NCBI GenBank assembly: GCA_963853835.1
Contig: OY970826.1
Coordinates: 4,324,001-4,388,000 of the forward strand
Length of the DNA: 64,000 nt
From: Calendula officinalis
Lineage: Eukaryota; Streptophyta; Magnoliopsida; Asterales; Asteraceae
Direction: 5' to 3'
Part shown: piece after piece, positions 33,324 through 44,907 of the stretch
How the letters are laid out: every line of letters starts with the position of its first letter
How positions within the stretch are numbered: position 1 is the first letter of the stretch
Notes under the pieces: model-generated
Told to the model about the DNA's origin: nothing
What the model saw: only the letters and a program-made list of their open reading frames with translations
The model's database searches: none
Translations under genes and position numbers: made by a program

Positions 33324-36045
33324 ACCCATCCCACGAATAGAAAAATTAAATCTAGTGTGCAATTTATCTAAACTAATGTTCCAAGAATTTTTTTTTTTTT
33401 AATTTTTGTAACATTAAGATATTTTACCTATCACGTAGGACTCAAAAACTATAGGTAATATTTGATCATTTAAGCACTTTGAAACTGACGTGACCGTGAA
33501 CTCCCCATAATTACCATAAAAAAAACCAAGTTCATCTATCATTAGCCTGAGTTAAAACAACATCGACTAATTTTAGAGGACAAAATTTGAATCTGATCAT
33601 GGGCTACATATTCAACCATTTTCTGTAGCTTTTACTTATAATAAACTAATAATTTAGAATAATTTATAAAAACTTTAGAAAAACTGAAAAGTGCGAAAGC
33701 GGCAGACTAGAATATTTGTGTGTTATTTGCTCTTACTCGATTTGAATAAATTATTTATTGGTATTATAATACCACATTGGTAATAAACTACTACTTACGT
33801 GGGTGTCTTTGCAAGTTAAAAGTTAAATGAACTGGAGTGTTGTGCCTGTCATCGAAGAAAGGGGAAATCAATAGAATACTACTTTTATTAGTGTAATGTA
33901 ATATAATTATTTTATAATTAATTAATTAAAAATGGTGATGTAGCATAAAGATAAGTTAGTGTTGAATTGTTGTTAGCACGACTTTCTCAGGATCTCATCA
34001 GTAAGGATGAGGGTGACGTCACTGACGTGACTCTATTGACGAGTTTGGGAACTCGTCTTTGTTGGGAGAGACTTAACTAAAAGAAAAAAGTACTATTTTT
34101 CAAATGGTACATATAGTTATTGCACATGATTTAATTAACTGTTAATTAACCTTGCATGACAATCGACTAATCAAGTATGACAAATGTTTGGGCTAAGTTT
34201 AAACGGATTAATTATTTAGAACTTTGAAGGTCTAAATGGATTATTTGTTGATTGGATCAAGTTAGAACCATTTTTTAAAGATGTACATGGGTCGCCATAT
34301 TCTATAGAATGTGTCACCATAGTTGAAGGAGTTACTTAATATAGACTCAATATCTCTCTTCTACATGGGCGATCTTGGAATTAGTAAGGTATCTATACAT
34401 ACTAATAAGGCATTAAATTCTATCCGGATCATTTGAAGCTTGTCATTCTATTACCCAATCTAAGTCATCGTCCAATTTTCTCATTGTTTTTTCTATTTAA
34501 TTCTTTGTTTTTCTAACTTTAATTTAACCCCTCTTAATTTCGTTCACTAAAATGAATCTACATTTTCATAAAAAAAAAAAAAAAATTGTTTTCTCACTAT
34601 CATATGAAAATTGATAAACAAATAATATTTAAAAGTTATTTTTATTACGATTGATATTACACTAATATAAAATGCTAATACTTCTTTCTATTAGAGACGA
34701 TATTTTGACCATCTACCAACAATATCCCTTATGGGTTTGAAATGTTGCACCCCAAGTCCTTGCAAAGGAGAAGTACGATTAATTAAATATAAGTTAAGAG
34801 AATTCATCTATATATAATTGTCATTCTAAAGTTACTATTCACTTTATTTTGATTGGTCAATTTTGATGTTTTTATAATATATATAAGGGTATTTAAATAG
34901 AAAGGCATAAATGTTGTTGTAGATGAATTGGTGGTGCTACATGTTTTTAACTAGAAAACCCAAGTTCAAGTCTTGATAACTTATTTTTATTTATTTTTAC
35001 AAGTGCAAATTCATACCAAGTAATTTTTATTTAATTAGCACTTTTTCTTCCTAAAATTTTATAATTTTTTATTTTATAACTTTTATTTAAACCTTAAACT
35101 TTTATTATTTATACTACAAATTTTATTATACATTTAAATGAATATTAAGTTACTAATAATACTTTCCCTTTCAACTTTTTTAATACATACTTTTAACTCC
35201 TAAATTTTTATAATTTGTACTTTTAACTCCATTTAAAAGTATTTATTCATTTTTGGATACTAAAAAAGATTTAAACTAGCTTTTTTTTTTTTACATAAAA
35301 CTACATAATCATCATTTATTCAGTTATAAATAATCTTAACTGCATAAATATTTTATATACATCAATATTTGAAAGTTAAATAATATTTAAACAAGTAAAA
35401 CCCGAACAACCCTAAAAAAAGCCCGATTCAAAATATTCTAATCACTATATATTGTAAAATTTAATAAGTATACTGAGGATAGATCGAAACATTGAGTGGG
35501 TTAAATGTATTCTAATCACTATATATTGTAAAATTTAATAAGTATACTGAGGATAGATCGAAACATTGAGTGGGTTAAATGTCTATATATAATAACATCT
35601 TATTAAGCATCAAATAAATATACATAATCCAAAACTTTGATATTACAATAATAAACATATATATGTTAACATGTAATATGAAAAATATATAAATAATCAT
35701 TAAATACATAAATAATAAAAATACGAAATATACCGCAGCGAAGCGTGCCTTCTACAATACTTGTTATGTATACATTCTTAAAATTGGATTTGACTTTATG
35801 TCACATATTGTCGAACATACACACAAGTTGTATAAGCATGAATGCATGATTACATTGTGATACCAACTGATACTTCAACTTTTGTCAAATTAACGTCACA
35901 TCAGTTAACACTCCAACTGATAATACACATTCATTTAGTATTTTATATTATAGGGTATAAAATAAACATGGACACAATAAAATAATACTTAACAAAAATT
36001 ACACCCCTCCTTCGGTAGTTTTCACTTCTCCAAATTAACCGAAGA
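33324..36045. other. Intergenic, AT-rich
   Basis: No protein gene supported. A weak tRNA-like A/B-box pair near 34921-34980 (AAGTTCAAGTC) hints at an old SINE, but its ends are unclear. It contains the 74-bp tandem duplication listed separately. Confidence 0.4.
35435..35582 (+). repeat. Perfect 74-bp tandem duplication
   Basis: 35435-35508 and 35509-35582 are identical by direct reading, beginning ATTCTAATCACTATATATTG. This is a very recent duplication or an assembly artefact. Confidence 0.92.
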
Positions 36046-36050
36046 TATTC

Positions 36051-38583
36051 TGTAACGCCTTGAATTTTATTGTAATTAAATTATTTACCTTTTATCAAAT
36101 AAATTACGTGATATTTATTTGACTGAGAATATGTATATGTACATTTACTGTGATTGAATAAATGTGTGTCATTTGAGATATAAATATTTATTAGTAATAA
36201 TTATAAGTAACGCTTCATATAAATACATTGAGTTTTATTTTATTAGGTGACGTTTGATTTCAGTTAGTTAGTTGTAGGCCTAAACCTGAAATACCTTCTC
36301 TTCTATGTTCTATTCGGCTAAGGAGAGAGTTGAGGGCCAGAATCTTTTATTCCCATGGGCTGGTCCGACGCAAGGATGAGGGGTAAAGCCCAAATTGCTG
36401 TAATTCATTGGAAGTTTAGCCCAAAGTCCGATCAAGGCCTTGAGCCCCACTTTACTTCATATTTAAGTTGATTGTCTCATACACCCATCCCTAATACTTC
36501 CTCTATTTCCAGCCGTGTTTTTGCATCTCCAACTCTCGCCCTTTGTCCAGCCACGTAGAGCAGCTCCATTTCCGATTCTGGTGTCGCACATCGTCTAGCA
36601 GATGAGCGATCGTGAGTGATGGTTCTAGCCTGAATCCGCATAAGAACTTGCATAGGCGATGTTTTGATTCTCTTTCTCATTTGTTCTTCTTTCCTGATTC
36701 CATTCTAGAACCTCATACGTTATTTTTTTTGGTCGACATGAAGCACCAAACAGCTGAACAATGGAAGATCTTCTAGCAGCCATCGAGCGAGGCTTGATCG
36801 AATTCCGGGCTTGGTTCCATTCGGTAATTTTCTTTTGTTTTGGTGCTGTGGTTCCTGATCGTTAGATTTCTGATTCAATCCCTTGACTAACCTGTTTCTG
36901 AGGAATTATTAAGGGATGCGGGTTTGAATTCTGATTGATTATTGGTCGGGTCTTGGGTATGAGAGCTTGGTTGGTTGTATCGGTTTCGTTTTGTCATTGT
37001 GGATTCTATATGTCCAGTCCTTGTTTTTGGTTAAACGTGCAGCTGTATATGTGAGCTTTGGGCCGCTAAAATGTAGTGGGTGTCGGTTCCGGGTTGGGTA
37101 AAAAACCGATGTTGTTTTAGCTACACGATTTAATAACCGGAAACCGAACACGTAGGGTTCTTGGTTTCCTAAACCAAATAGTGTTCTTCAACAAACTTAA
37201 CGAGATGATGTGAATATAAACTCCCGTGATAAAAAGTTATTTTTGGGGCTGTCGGGTGCCTCGGGTTATACGGGTTGATGTCGGGATTGTCAAAACGAGT
37301 TTTAAACACAACTAAGTTTTTGGGCAGAAACTGTCTTCTATCTTTGAGTCTGTTTTTAATACACTTAAGATACGTTTCTGGATTTTTGGCCCGTGCTGGG
37401 ACCTTGAGTTCTGAATTAGCTTTTCAATGCCGCAACCCTCTCGTCAATCCGAATTACGGTTCAAAAGTTATACCTGTTTTAATATGATGCTGTTAGGAAA
37501 ATGACCTGTGCGACATGCCTGTCTTGCGACGCGGTTTTGGGACACTTAGACTCTGTTTTGGCCAGTGACCGTCTCACAGAGATTTGTAGTTCTGGTTGTC
37601 TACTTTTCATGGTAAAAATATGGGATAAATCTACTGCACAGTTTAAGAGTTATAGCAGTTTCCGTGAGACCGACGGGTGCTGCCAGTTTTCTAAATTGAG
37701 TCCTTAGAACGGATTGTAATTCGGGTTTCATTTTTATGCTTTTAGGATCATCTAGGAATAACCGAGCAGCGCTTTAGAGTATTGAGGATCCTTTGGAGCT
37801 TACGTTTATCGAGGTGAGTATTCTCACCGTGTATTCAGTTATAACGATACGTGCATGACTCATATGGTTAACTGCTTGATCTGCTGTACTTTCTGTGTGT
37901 TGATCTGTTTTTCTGAGTAACTGTTTTATATACTACTGATCTGAGACGGACGTGCCGAGTATCTGAGCCGGTACCAAGTCATTCTGTGCTACTAAGCGAT
38001 AGGGCTATCTGTGTGGTTTATGTTAGGAATGGAAACATAAAAATAATTAACAAATCTCAGTGGAAATTCTGTGTTGGCCCTTGTGGCAAATTCTGTGTGG
38101 GCCCTTGTGGCAAATTCTGTGTGGGCCCTTGTGGCATTTTAGTGTAAGGAGAGGCGAGGTTGATCTCTCGACTCGAATTACTCAAGCGCGCTATATAAAT
38201 TTAAAAGATACAAAAACTGAGAAATTAACTTAGTGGTAAATGATTAGGAGTTCACCTGTGTGCCCTCATGTATTGTATGTTGTAGTTGTTTGCATTTTGA
38301 GTTTATTCACTCAGCTTCCCCGCTGACCCAAAAAAAAACTCCCTCCCATTTTTCAGGTACTAGCAAAGGAAAAGAGAAGGTGGACGGGTGACTGCTGTAC
38401 TACTTCTGAGTGCTGATGTGAAACGTTTTTATTATTTTAAAACTATGAATTTTATTCAAGACATTTCCGCATTAAATACATTTTTAAATCAAACAATTAT
38501 TTTGGGGATTATTTATGGGACCTTTTTGATTATAATTTTGTACTTAAAAATTTTAAAAATCTTGTAAATTTTAAGGTGTTACA
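36051..38583 (+). mobile_element. Solo LTR, gypsy-like, 2533 bp
   Basis: It begins TGTAACGCCTTGAATTTT, ends TTTTAAGGTGTTACA, and has an exact 5-bp duplication TATTC (36046-36050, 38584-38588). No primer-binding site, gag or pol follows, so it is one LTR left by LTR-LTR recombination. The TGTAAC...GTTACA ends are common in plant Ty3/gypsy LTRs (family knowledge). Small open frames inside have no recognisable product. Confidence 0.85.
38064..38136 (+). repeat. Minisatellite in the solo LTR, about 26-bp unit
   Basis: Nearly three copies of a unit containing AAATTCTGTGT(T/G)GGCCC and TTGTGGC. This is a local tandem expansion inside the LTR. Confidence 0.75.
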
Positions 38584-38588
38584 TATTC

Positions 38589-39366
38589 ATGAACTGAGCA
38601 AGAACCGAAGGGGGTGCGCCAATGGTATCGGTTTACCGACGCCGACTAACGGCAAACAAAAACATCAACAGCACTGGTCTAAGTAAATTACAGTGTGTAT
38701 TTTCTTAGGGTTGGCCGGTAAGTTATAAATAAGAATAGGTCATCAATCCAAAAGCTGAGTGATATACATGTACTCAAAACTCATAATCAAACATTCAATA
38801 ATAATCCAGGCACATAAAACCCACATCAAAATTTACATCCATTAACATCTTAAAAATCTTTGCAATATTTACAGAAACGAGATAAAGAAGAATCATTGAT
38901 TGTAACCGTGACTAAATTTATTCAAGAGACATGTTAATTGTTATTAAATCTGTATACTCATTTGATCAATATAATTATCCAAATCAAAAGATAGATATTA
39001 TGAAACATAAGTACTAGTAGATTTTGCATGTCAATTATTTTATGTGTAGTATGATGAATTAGAAAGATTTAGTAAAAATAATACTATAATTTTTCATAGT
39101 CATGATCAATTTATCTAAGAAGTCCAAGTCAAGTTCTTGTTTTATTATGGTTATAGTCAACACTCGCTTCTACTATTTTTGGTCTATCAGTCTATGTTGA
39201 TGTTGAATTAACTACCATCATCTTCGTTGAAGAAGCGCACAATTATTTCCACATGCCAGAACAAGATTTTAGATCCTAATTTAAATTAGTTACAAAATTT
39301 CACGCATTTGACTTATAAAAGTCATCACAAACAATATAATTTGTTCGGATTGAAGTTTTAATTGTT
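38589..39366. other. Intergenic
   Basis: AT-rich, no supported gene or bounded element. Confidence 0.4.
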
Positions 39367-39383
39367 TGAAATTTCCTCTAGTG

Positions 39384-39555
39384 AACCATCTTGTGGTCGC
39401 CTATTGGCATGTAAGAGCTTTCGAAAAACTTTTTATAGGTTATGAGTTCGATCTTTTCCTAGGTAAATATTTTTCAGATGACCATAGATATTTGAAAACG
39501 GTCATGGTAACGATTAGCCTAGGAGTCCTTATAACGGGTATTTTTGTTTATTTTT
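39384..39555 (+). mobile_element. Possible tRNA-derived SINE
   Basis: An A-box-like TGGTCGCCTATTGGCA and a B-box-like ATGAGTTCGATC are correctly ordered, and the segment ends in an A-rich tract. The flanks TTCCTCTAGTGAA and TTCTCTAGCGAA resemble an aged target duplication. Family not recognised. Confidence 0.4.
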
Positions 39556-39649
39556 TAACAAAAAATTCTCTAGCGAATATCAAAACCTGAAGATGGTAGT
39601 GCTAAGAAATTTCCTCTAGTTAATATCAAAACATGAAGAGGCTAGTACT

Positions 39650-39772
39650 TTTTGGAAACGGCAAATAATAACAACGGAAGCCTACTACTCGCAATATTTC
39701 AACGATCACCCCGTGTTCGAGCTCCTATACAGGGCAAACACAGCCCCCGAAGGGATTTCCAGGGAAAAAGCT
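39650..39772 (-). mobile_element. 5'-truncated SINE fragment, same family as 49678
   Basis: Its complement matches the 3' half of the SINE at 49678-49906 (GAAATCCCTT(C/T)GGGGGCTG, GGCTTCCGTT, TTGCCGTTTCCAAAAA). GCTAGTACT flanks it at 39641-39649 and, beyond the later solo-LTR insertion, at 43131-43139, so the LTR landed at the SINE boundary. Confidence 0.72.
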
Positions 39773-40440
39773 TGTAACACCTCAAAATCTGAACCATTTT
39801 TTTATTTTACAACAAATGCGGAAGCGTTTCAAAATCATATATATAACTTGTTACTCACAAGTTATAAAAAAAACATAAGATATATAATTTTACAAAACTT
39901 AACTTTCCAAAATCGTATTAATTAACATTACGGCTCGACATCAAAATCATTTCTTTAAGTCTTGGTCAATCATTCCTAATCTTAATCTCCAAAAGACTCA
40001 TCCATCTATAACCTGTAAAAGATTCAACATAGTGGGGGATTAGCACGAAGCTAAGTGATTGAAATTATAACATTTTATATTGTCTAAGTACAACAATCTC
40101 GATTCACAATCTTCACAGATTCACAACCTTTACAGATTCACAATCTTTACCGATTCACAAATAACGAGAGGTACGGCGGTTTTGCAGAACCTTACAACTG
40201 TTGTGGGCCTAACAACAGCTTACCGATAGCCCTATACTCATTAGCAATGGTAAAGCTTCCTTAAGACACAACGAATATGCCAAGGTACAATTACCATTAT
40301 CTAACAGTAAACGAAAGCCCAGCCACCCAGTCAAGCTGCCTCTATACTTTTTCATGTGCACATATCGATTAATTAACACATAGCCAGTTAATTAACATAT
40401 ACCATTAATACCGGTCCTGAAATAACGAAGCAGTACTAAT

Positions 40441-40557
40441 GAATCAGCACTAACTGATCAGCACTAACTGAATCAGCACTAACTGAATCAACACTAACGG
40501 AATCAGCACTAACGAGGTCAACACTAACTGATCAACACTAATGGGATCAACACTAAC
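40441..40557 (+). repeat. Minisatellite, about 14-16-bp unit
   Basis: Seven to eight imperfect copies of ATCAGCACTAACTGA-like units. The minus strand has a spurious hydrophobic open frame over it. Confidence 0.8.
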
Positions 40558-40795
40558 CACTTTCAATTGAAACCAAAACCATTGCAATTTAAACAATACA
40601 AAGGTTATAAATCCACTCACCTTTGCCAAGTCTTTCGCCACTCAGTTGTCTAATATCACTGAGCCTCTTTTCCGTTTCCTGATAATCAAAACAATACCCG
40701 AATTAGTACCATATTCACCAAAGTAAGTATTTTGTTACATTATACCACAAGCAACTTCATAAAATTGAATAACCACATATATCTACAAAATATGC

Positions 40796-42067
40796 TGATA
40801 TGAACTGAATATGGCAACAAGATATTTATTATTGTTATTTTCTTATTATTACTATTATTAGTTTAATTCTATTTATTTAGTAGATTGGTCTTATTAGGAA
40901 TAGATCTTTTCTAGAGATCTATAAATAAGGCTTTAGGGTATTGTAATTCTCATGCTTAATATGATGAATTGGTTTTGATATTCTGTGGGAGAGCTTTATC
41001 GACCTCTCGAAAGTTGATTATTCTATCTTTTATTCTTTGTTCATTCGATTACTAGTTGGTTCGTATCAATTGGTATCAGAGCTGTTCGGTTCTGGATCAA
41101 TCGTTAAAAAAAAAAAAGAAAAAAAAAAGAGTACTGTTCACGATTTACTGTTCATTCGTGCACTGTTCATCAACGTCACTGTTCATCGGAGGGTGCTGTT
41201 CGCACAGAAGAAAAAAATAAATCGATTTATTCAAGATGTCCAGAACGATTACTGATGTTGACAGAGATCTGGCGCAACATAAAACAGAAACCACAGCAAG
41301 GCTAACCAAGATCGAACAACGGATGGCAACCATGCTTGAACAAATAGCAGCCATGCAGGAAAAGGAACGACAACGTCACGAGGAAATTATGAACATCCTC
41401 CGAAATCGATATGGAAACCAAACCCTAGAAAAAGCAGCAGCTTCACCGGTGCCAACAACCACATCCTTTTCACCGCCAAAAATCAAGGCGGTAGTCGTGA
41501 CTACAATTCCACAGCCGAGGGCCGCTGCGACAATACCACCACCCTCTCATAATCAACCGCTGCCGCCAACCGTACAACCACAACATCAGTCAAAGTTGCC
41601 CTCCTCCGCTGTGGATGCATCGTATCACAAAAGAGTCAATATCTCCCAATGCTACCAACATTTGTTTGTGACTATTTTGCGGTATTACTATGATCCACGG
41701 AAGATGGATCTACAAGTCAAGATATGGGATCCCGGAATCAAGATCGTAGAAGTTACACACCTTGAGGACAAGGTGTTTTTTGGGGGCGGAGTAATGATAT
41801 GAACTGAATATGGCAACAAGATATTTATTATTGTTATTTTCTTATTATTACTATTATTAGTTTAATTCTATTTATTTAGTAGATTGGTCTTATTAGGAAT
41901 AGATCTTTTCTAGAGATCTATAAATAAGGCTTTAGGGTATTGTAATTCTCATGCTTAATATGATGAATTGGTTTTGATATTCTGTGGGAGAGCTTTATCG
42001 ACCTCTCGAAAGTTGATTATTCTATCTTTTATTCTTTGTTCATTCGATTACTAGTTGGTTCGTATCA
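40796..42067 (+). mobile_element. Non-autonomous LTR retrotransposon (TRIM-like), 1272 bp
   Basis: Two 273-bp LTRs (40796-41068, 41795-42067) appear identical by direct reading, with TG...CA ends and an exact 5-bp duplication TATGC (40791-40795, 42068-42072). The primer-binding site TGGTATCAGAGC is at 41071-41082 and a purine tract GGGGGCGGAG precedes the 3' LTR. The only reading frame is a 188-codon Gag/Pol remnant, with no protease, RT or integrase core, so movement must depend on another element. Identical LTRs imply a very recent insertion. Confidence 0.93.
41236..41802 (+). CDS. Short protein of the TRIM-like element: Gag-like N-terminus joined to a Pol-like C-terminus, 188 aa
   Basis: Residues 1-60 form a heptad-rich coiled coil (IEQRMATMLEQIAAMQEKER) like the N-terminus of plant gypsy-type Gag. 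A Pro/Gln-rich linker follows (about 70-130). The last 50 residues (DPRKMDLQVKIWDPG...LEDKVFFGGG) resemble the extreme C-terminus of plant retrotransposon polyproteins that read into the purine tract (inference). The stop TGA at 41800-41802 lies inside the 3' LTR. This pattern suggests an internal deletion that removed almost all of gag-pol but kept one open frame. Whether the protein is made is unknown. Confidence 0.65.
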   Translation: MSRTITDVDRDLAQHKTETTARLTKIEQRMATMLEQIAAMQEKERQRHEEIMNILRNRYGNQTLEKAAASPVPTTTSFSPPKIKAVVVTTIPQPRAAATIPPPSHNQPLPPTVQPQHQSKLPSSAVDASYHKRVNISQCYQHLFVTILRYYYDPRKMDLQVKIWDPGIKIVEVTHLEDKVFFGGGVMI

Positions 42068-43139
42068 TATGCAAATACCATCTTTGACTTTCTCTCGTCA
42101 AAGTCAATTAAACAATTTCATTTAGCTATATTTAGAGTCTTTTACCCAAACGTGTATAAAATTGAAACTTGCTAAAATACTAGCAAATTCATGACAAACT
42201 TTTCAGCTAATAATAATACACCTTTTATAACTAATTGAACGTTTAATGGTTACGTCAAACTTCAATTTCTATCACAATCTTCAACAAACAAATTTGACTA
42301 GTTTATGGATGAAATCATTTATTAATAATCATTTAGCAACTAAACTTAACAAACAAACTTAAGATAGTCATAATAGACACAACATCATTAACCCTTTGTT
42401 CTTAAAGCTACGTACCATCCATGGTGATTTATGTGATACTCATCAATTCAAGATTACAACGAGTAATAAGGCATAAACTAATATGTTATAGATTCTATTA
42501 ATACATAAAATACATAAAGGATCAGCCAATTTCGATTTCTATTTAGAAATTCCTCAAAATTTGAAACCCTAACTCATCTTTTAAGAATTAAGCTTCAACT
42601 ATGAACCCTAACTAAGAAAGAAACTTACTCGCTTGAATCTTTGAAGAATTTCGAGTTAAGGCTGCAATCTCCAGAGATTTAACACTAAAACCTTGGATTG
42701 TAAAAGAAAATAAATATGTATGTGTGTTTTGATTTTGAACGAACAGAGACAAAAACCATGTGGAAAAAAAAAATGCTTTTCTTCCTTTCTCCCTAGTTCC
42801 ACACGTACACCACACGTGTCCAACAAGGAATGGACCAAATTTCATTTAATATAATATAATACTGTATATCAGACTCGCAGTTAATTAATTTAAAATACCT
42901 AACTAATTCCGTTTCAACAACGAAGATAAATTTGGAACTTTGGTTCAAAAATGAATCTTATGATATAAAAATAATTAAAATACTTAAATATTTTAATTTC
43001 AATTAATTTTAACCCATTAGTTAAAATATCAATTAATTCAAATAAATTATATAAAATTCAAATAAATAAATAATATTTATCACTTACCGAAAGCGATAAA
43101 ACACTAGACCGGATCTCGGGGTGTTACAAAGCTAGTACT

Positions 43140-43527
43140 AGAAACTAAAGACTTGTAGTCTAGTGATATTAGGTATTGGAAGAAGTTTTTCCATTGACCT
43201 ATGGGCATGAGTTTGACTATCGCTGTGAATAATATGATGCAAATTTAGGAGAAGTTTTGAGGATTGAGTTTAAAATGTGTACTGGACATTTTTCAATGTA
43301 AAATTTTATGCTTATAAGTTATAAGGTAAAATATGTATTTTTTATTAGTCCTGCTCTTAGTTCATAAGTATTACAGTATCATTTATCTCTTATCACTTTA
43401 TCAGTCTAAAAATACTTCTTTTACAAAATTAGTATAACTTAATTCTACATAATACTTTGTTCCTCGTACAAGATTAATGTAACACATTTAAGTTAGTCTA
43501 ATAATCTTAAGATACATGGTTTTCTTT
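43140..43527. other. Intergenic
   Basis: AT-rich DNA; nothing supported. Confidence 0.4.
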
Positions 43528-43529
43528 TA

Positions 43530-43845
43530 TTTCCTCCGTTTCAAAATAAGTGATACACTTTTTATTTTGATGTGTTTCAAAATAAGTGATACACTTTGAA
43601 AACTTACCATATTTGGTAAAAAGTAATAGGGACCATATCCACTAATTAACTATCTCATTTAATAAAGTGAAAAGACACATTTACCATTACTTTTACTTTT
43701 AAACGTTATGAAATTACTTTAATCAATATATGTGGGACTCATCCTCCACTAATTATCAAATTTAATCTAATTGACATTCATTATCATATTATGCCTCAAA
43801 AACCGTGAACTCTAATTTGTATCACTTATTTTGAAACGGATGAAG
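43530..43845. mobile_element. Stowaway-type MITE, 316 bp
   Basis: The ends TTTCCTCCGTTTCAAAATAA and TTATTTTGAAACGGATGAAG are inverted repeats, with TA on both sides. The inner repeat AAGTGATACACTTT is shared with the copies at 45575, 55995 and 58565. Confidence 0.8.
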
Positions 43846-43847
43846 TA

Positions 43848-44155
43848 TAAATTTTGTCATGCGCCTTTTTAGTTTAGGCGTCATTATCTTTATTAATTAG
43901 GGTTTTGATATAGAATGCGCCTTTTTAATTAGGGCTGTCAATAATAACGGATAAGATTGAGCAGTCTTGATTATGATTGGAAGAGGATTTTGAATTTTGC
44001 TTAAAAGAAGGACAATCAGTTGACTAATGAAGTTAAAAGAGGTAAATATGAAAATATTCTTCCTTATTGATTAGAGGCTGTCATTATTAAAAACCTATTA
44101 ATTAATCATCTTGTTTTAATAGAAGAGTGAAAAATAACGAAATTCTAAAAATAAA

Positions 44156-44156
<1 letters not shown>
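43848..44156. other. Intergenic between the MITE and the tRNA gene
   Basis: No gene. On the minus strand a TTTTT run at 44144-44148 just past the tRNA is a plausible RNA polymerase III terminator. Confidence 0.5.
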
Positions 44157-44219
<63 letters not shown>

Positions 44220-44236
44220 AACTCGGCCAAACTGTC
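44157..44236 (-). tRNA. tRNA-Leu (UAG)
   Basis: The 80-nt minus-strand sequence folds as a class II tRNA. The acceptor 5' end GACAGTT pairs with the 3' end AGCTGTC plus discriminator A. The anticodon arm is CCAGATTTAGGCTCTGG with TAG in the loop, there is a variable arm, and the T arm is GTGGGTTCAAATCCCAC. The D-loop reads AGTTGTC where plant tRNA-Leu(UAG) has AGTGGTC (from memory), so box A and the conserved G18 are altered. All stems are intact, so it may be functional or a young pseudogene. A T-run downstream can end transcription. Confidence 0.9.
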
Positions 44237-44682
44237 ATCTGTTAATTGAACTTTAGCTTAATAACAATTATACTAATCAAATTGACTAACAGTTTTGGCT
44301 GTTATCATTCAAATGTAAGATTTTGGAAATAACAACTGTATATAACTTCTTGTTATTCTTGCTAAATAGCGAGGTTACTTTACTTTTTATGTTATATATT
44401 ATATAGTGTAGGATCTGATGAGTAAATGATGCGTACATACAATATAATGATATATTTGTAATTATATAAGTTGATATCAATACAACAAATAACCGTACAT
44501 AATTATGCTATTTTAATTAATCACAAATTTAACAAACTCTTGCTGACATAACGAATGTTATTAAATCTTTTAAACAACATATATAATCATTATCGGCTTC
44601 AAATTTACGACACCATTTTCACATTCATAAATTCAATCAACAAAAACATTATCATACATTAGTCGATGCCCATAAAACTTTC

Positions 44683-44907
44683 TTATGATTTATGGCATCT
44701 CGGGTAGCAAGTGAACAAAATCCGGTTGTTACAAGGTTCATATGATGCAAGAAAATCGGGATCTTGGTCAACCGACGATGCATATCCTTCCAAAACTTTG
44801 ACTATTTCATCAAAATCGGGCCGTTTCTTTGGGTTACTTGACCAACAGCGGTTAATGAGCTCACGAAATGCCCATGGACATGATGATGGCAATGGTGGTC
44901 TTGCATT
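44683..44907 (-). CDS. Kinase exon 3 (residues 288-361)
   Basis: It begins NARPPLPSSCPWAF after acceptor TTTGTAG and holds the C-lobe end INRCWSSNPKKRPDF and a short tail DPDFLASYEP...CHKS. The stop TAA is at 44683-44685. Confidence 0.9.
   Translation of the reverse strand, partial: NARPPLPSSCPWAFRELINRCWSSNPKKRPDFDEIVKVLEGYASSVDQDPDFLASYEPCNNRILFTCYPRCHKS

Larger units (their letters stand above)
39773..43128 (-). mobile_element. Solo LTR, gypsy-like, interrupted by a TRIM-like element
   Basis: The ends are TGTAACACCTC on the left and GGGGTGTTACA on the right, with an exact 5-bp duplication AAGCT (39768-39772, 43129-43133). Orientation is judged from the right end matching the start pattern TGTAACACCCC. 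The length without the nested element and its duplication is about 2.08 kb. There is no internal coding region. A minisatellite is at 40441-40555. Confidence 0.8.

Noticed and set aside
37275..37707. Two short plus-strand frames in the solo LTR
   Set aside because: They lie wholly within an LTR, lack any family motif and are not preceded by a plausible gene context.
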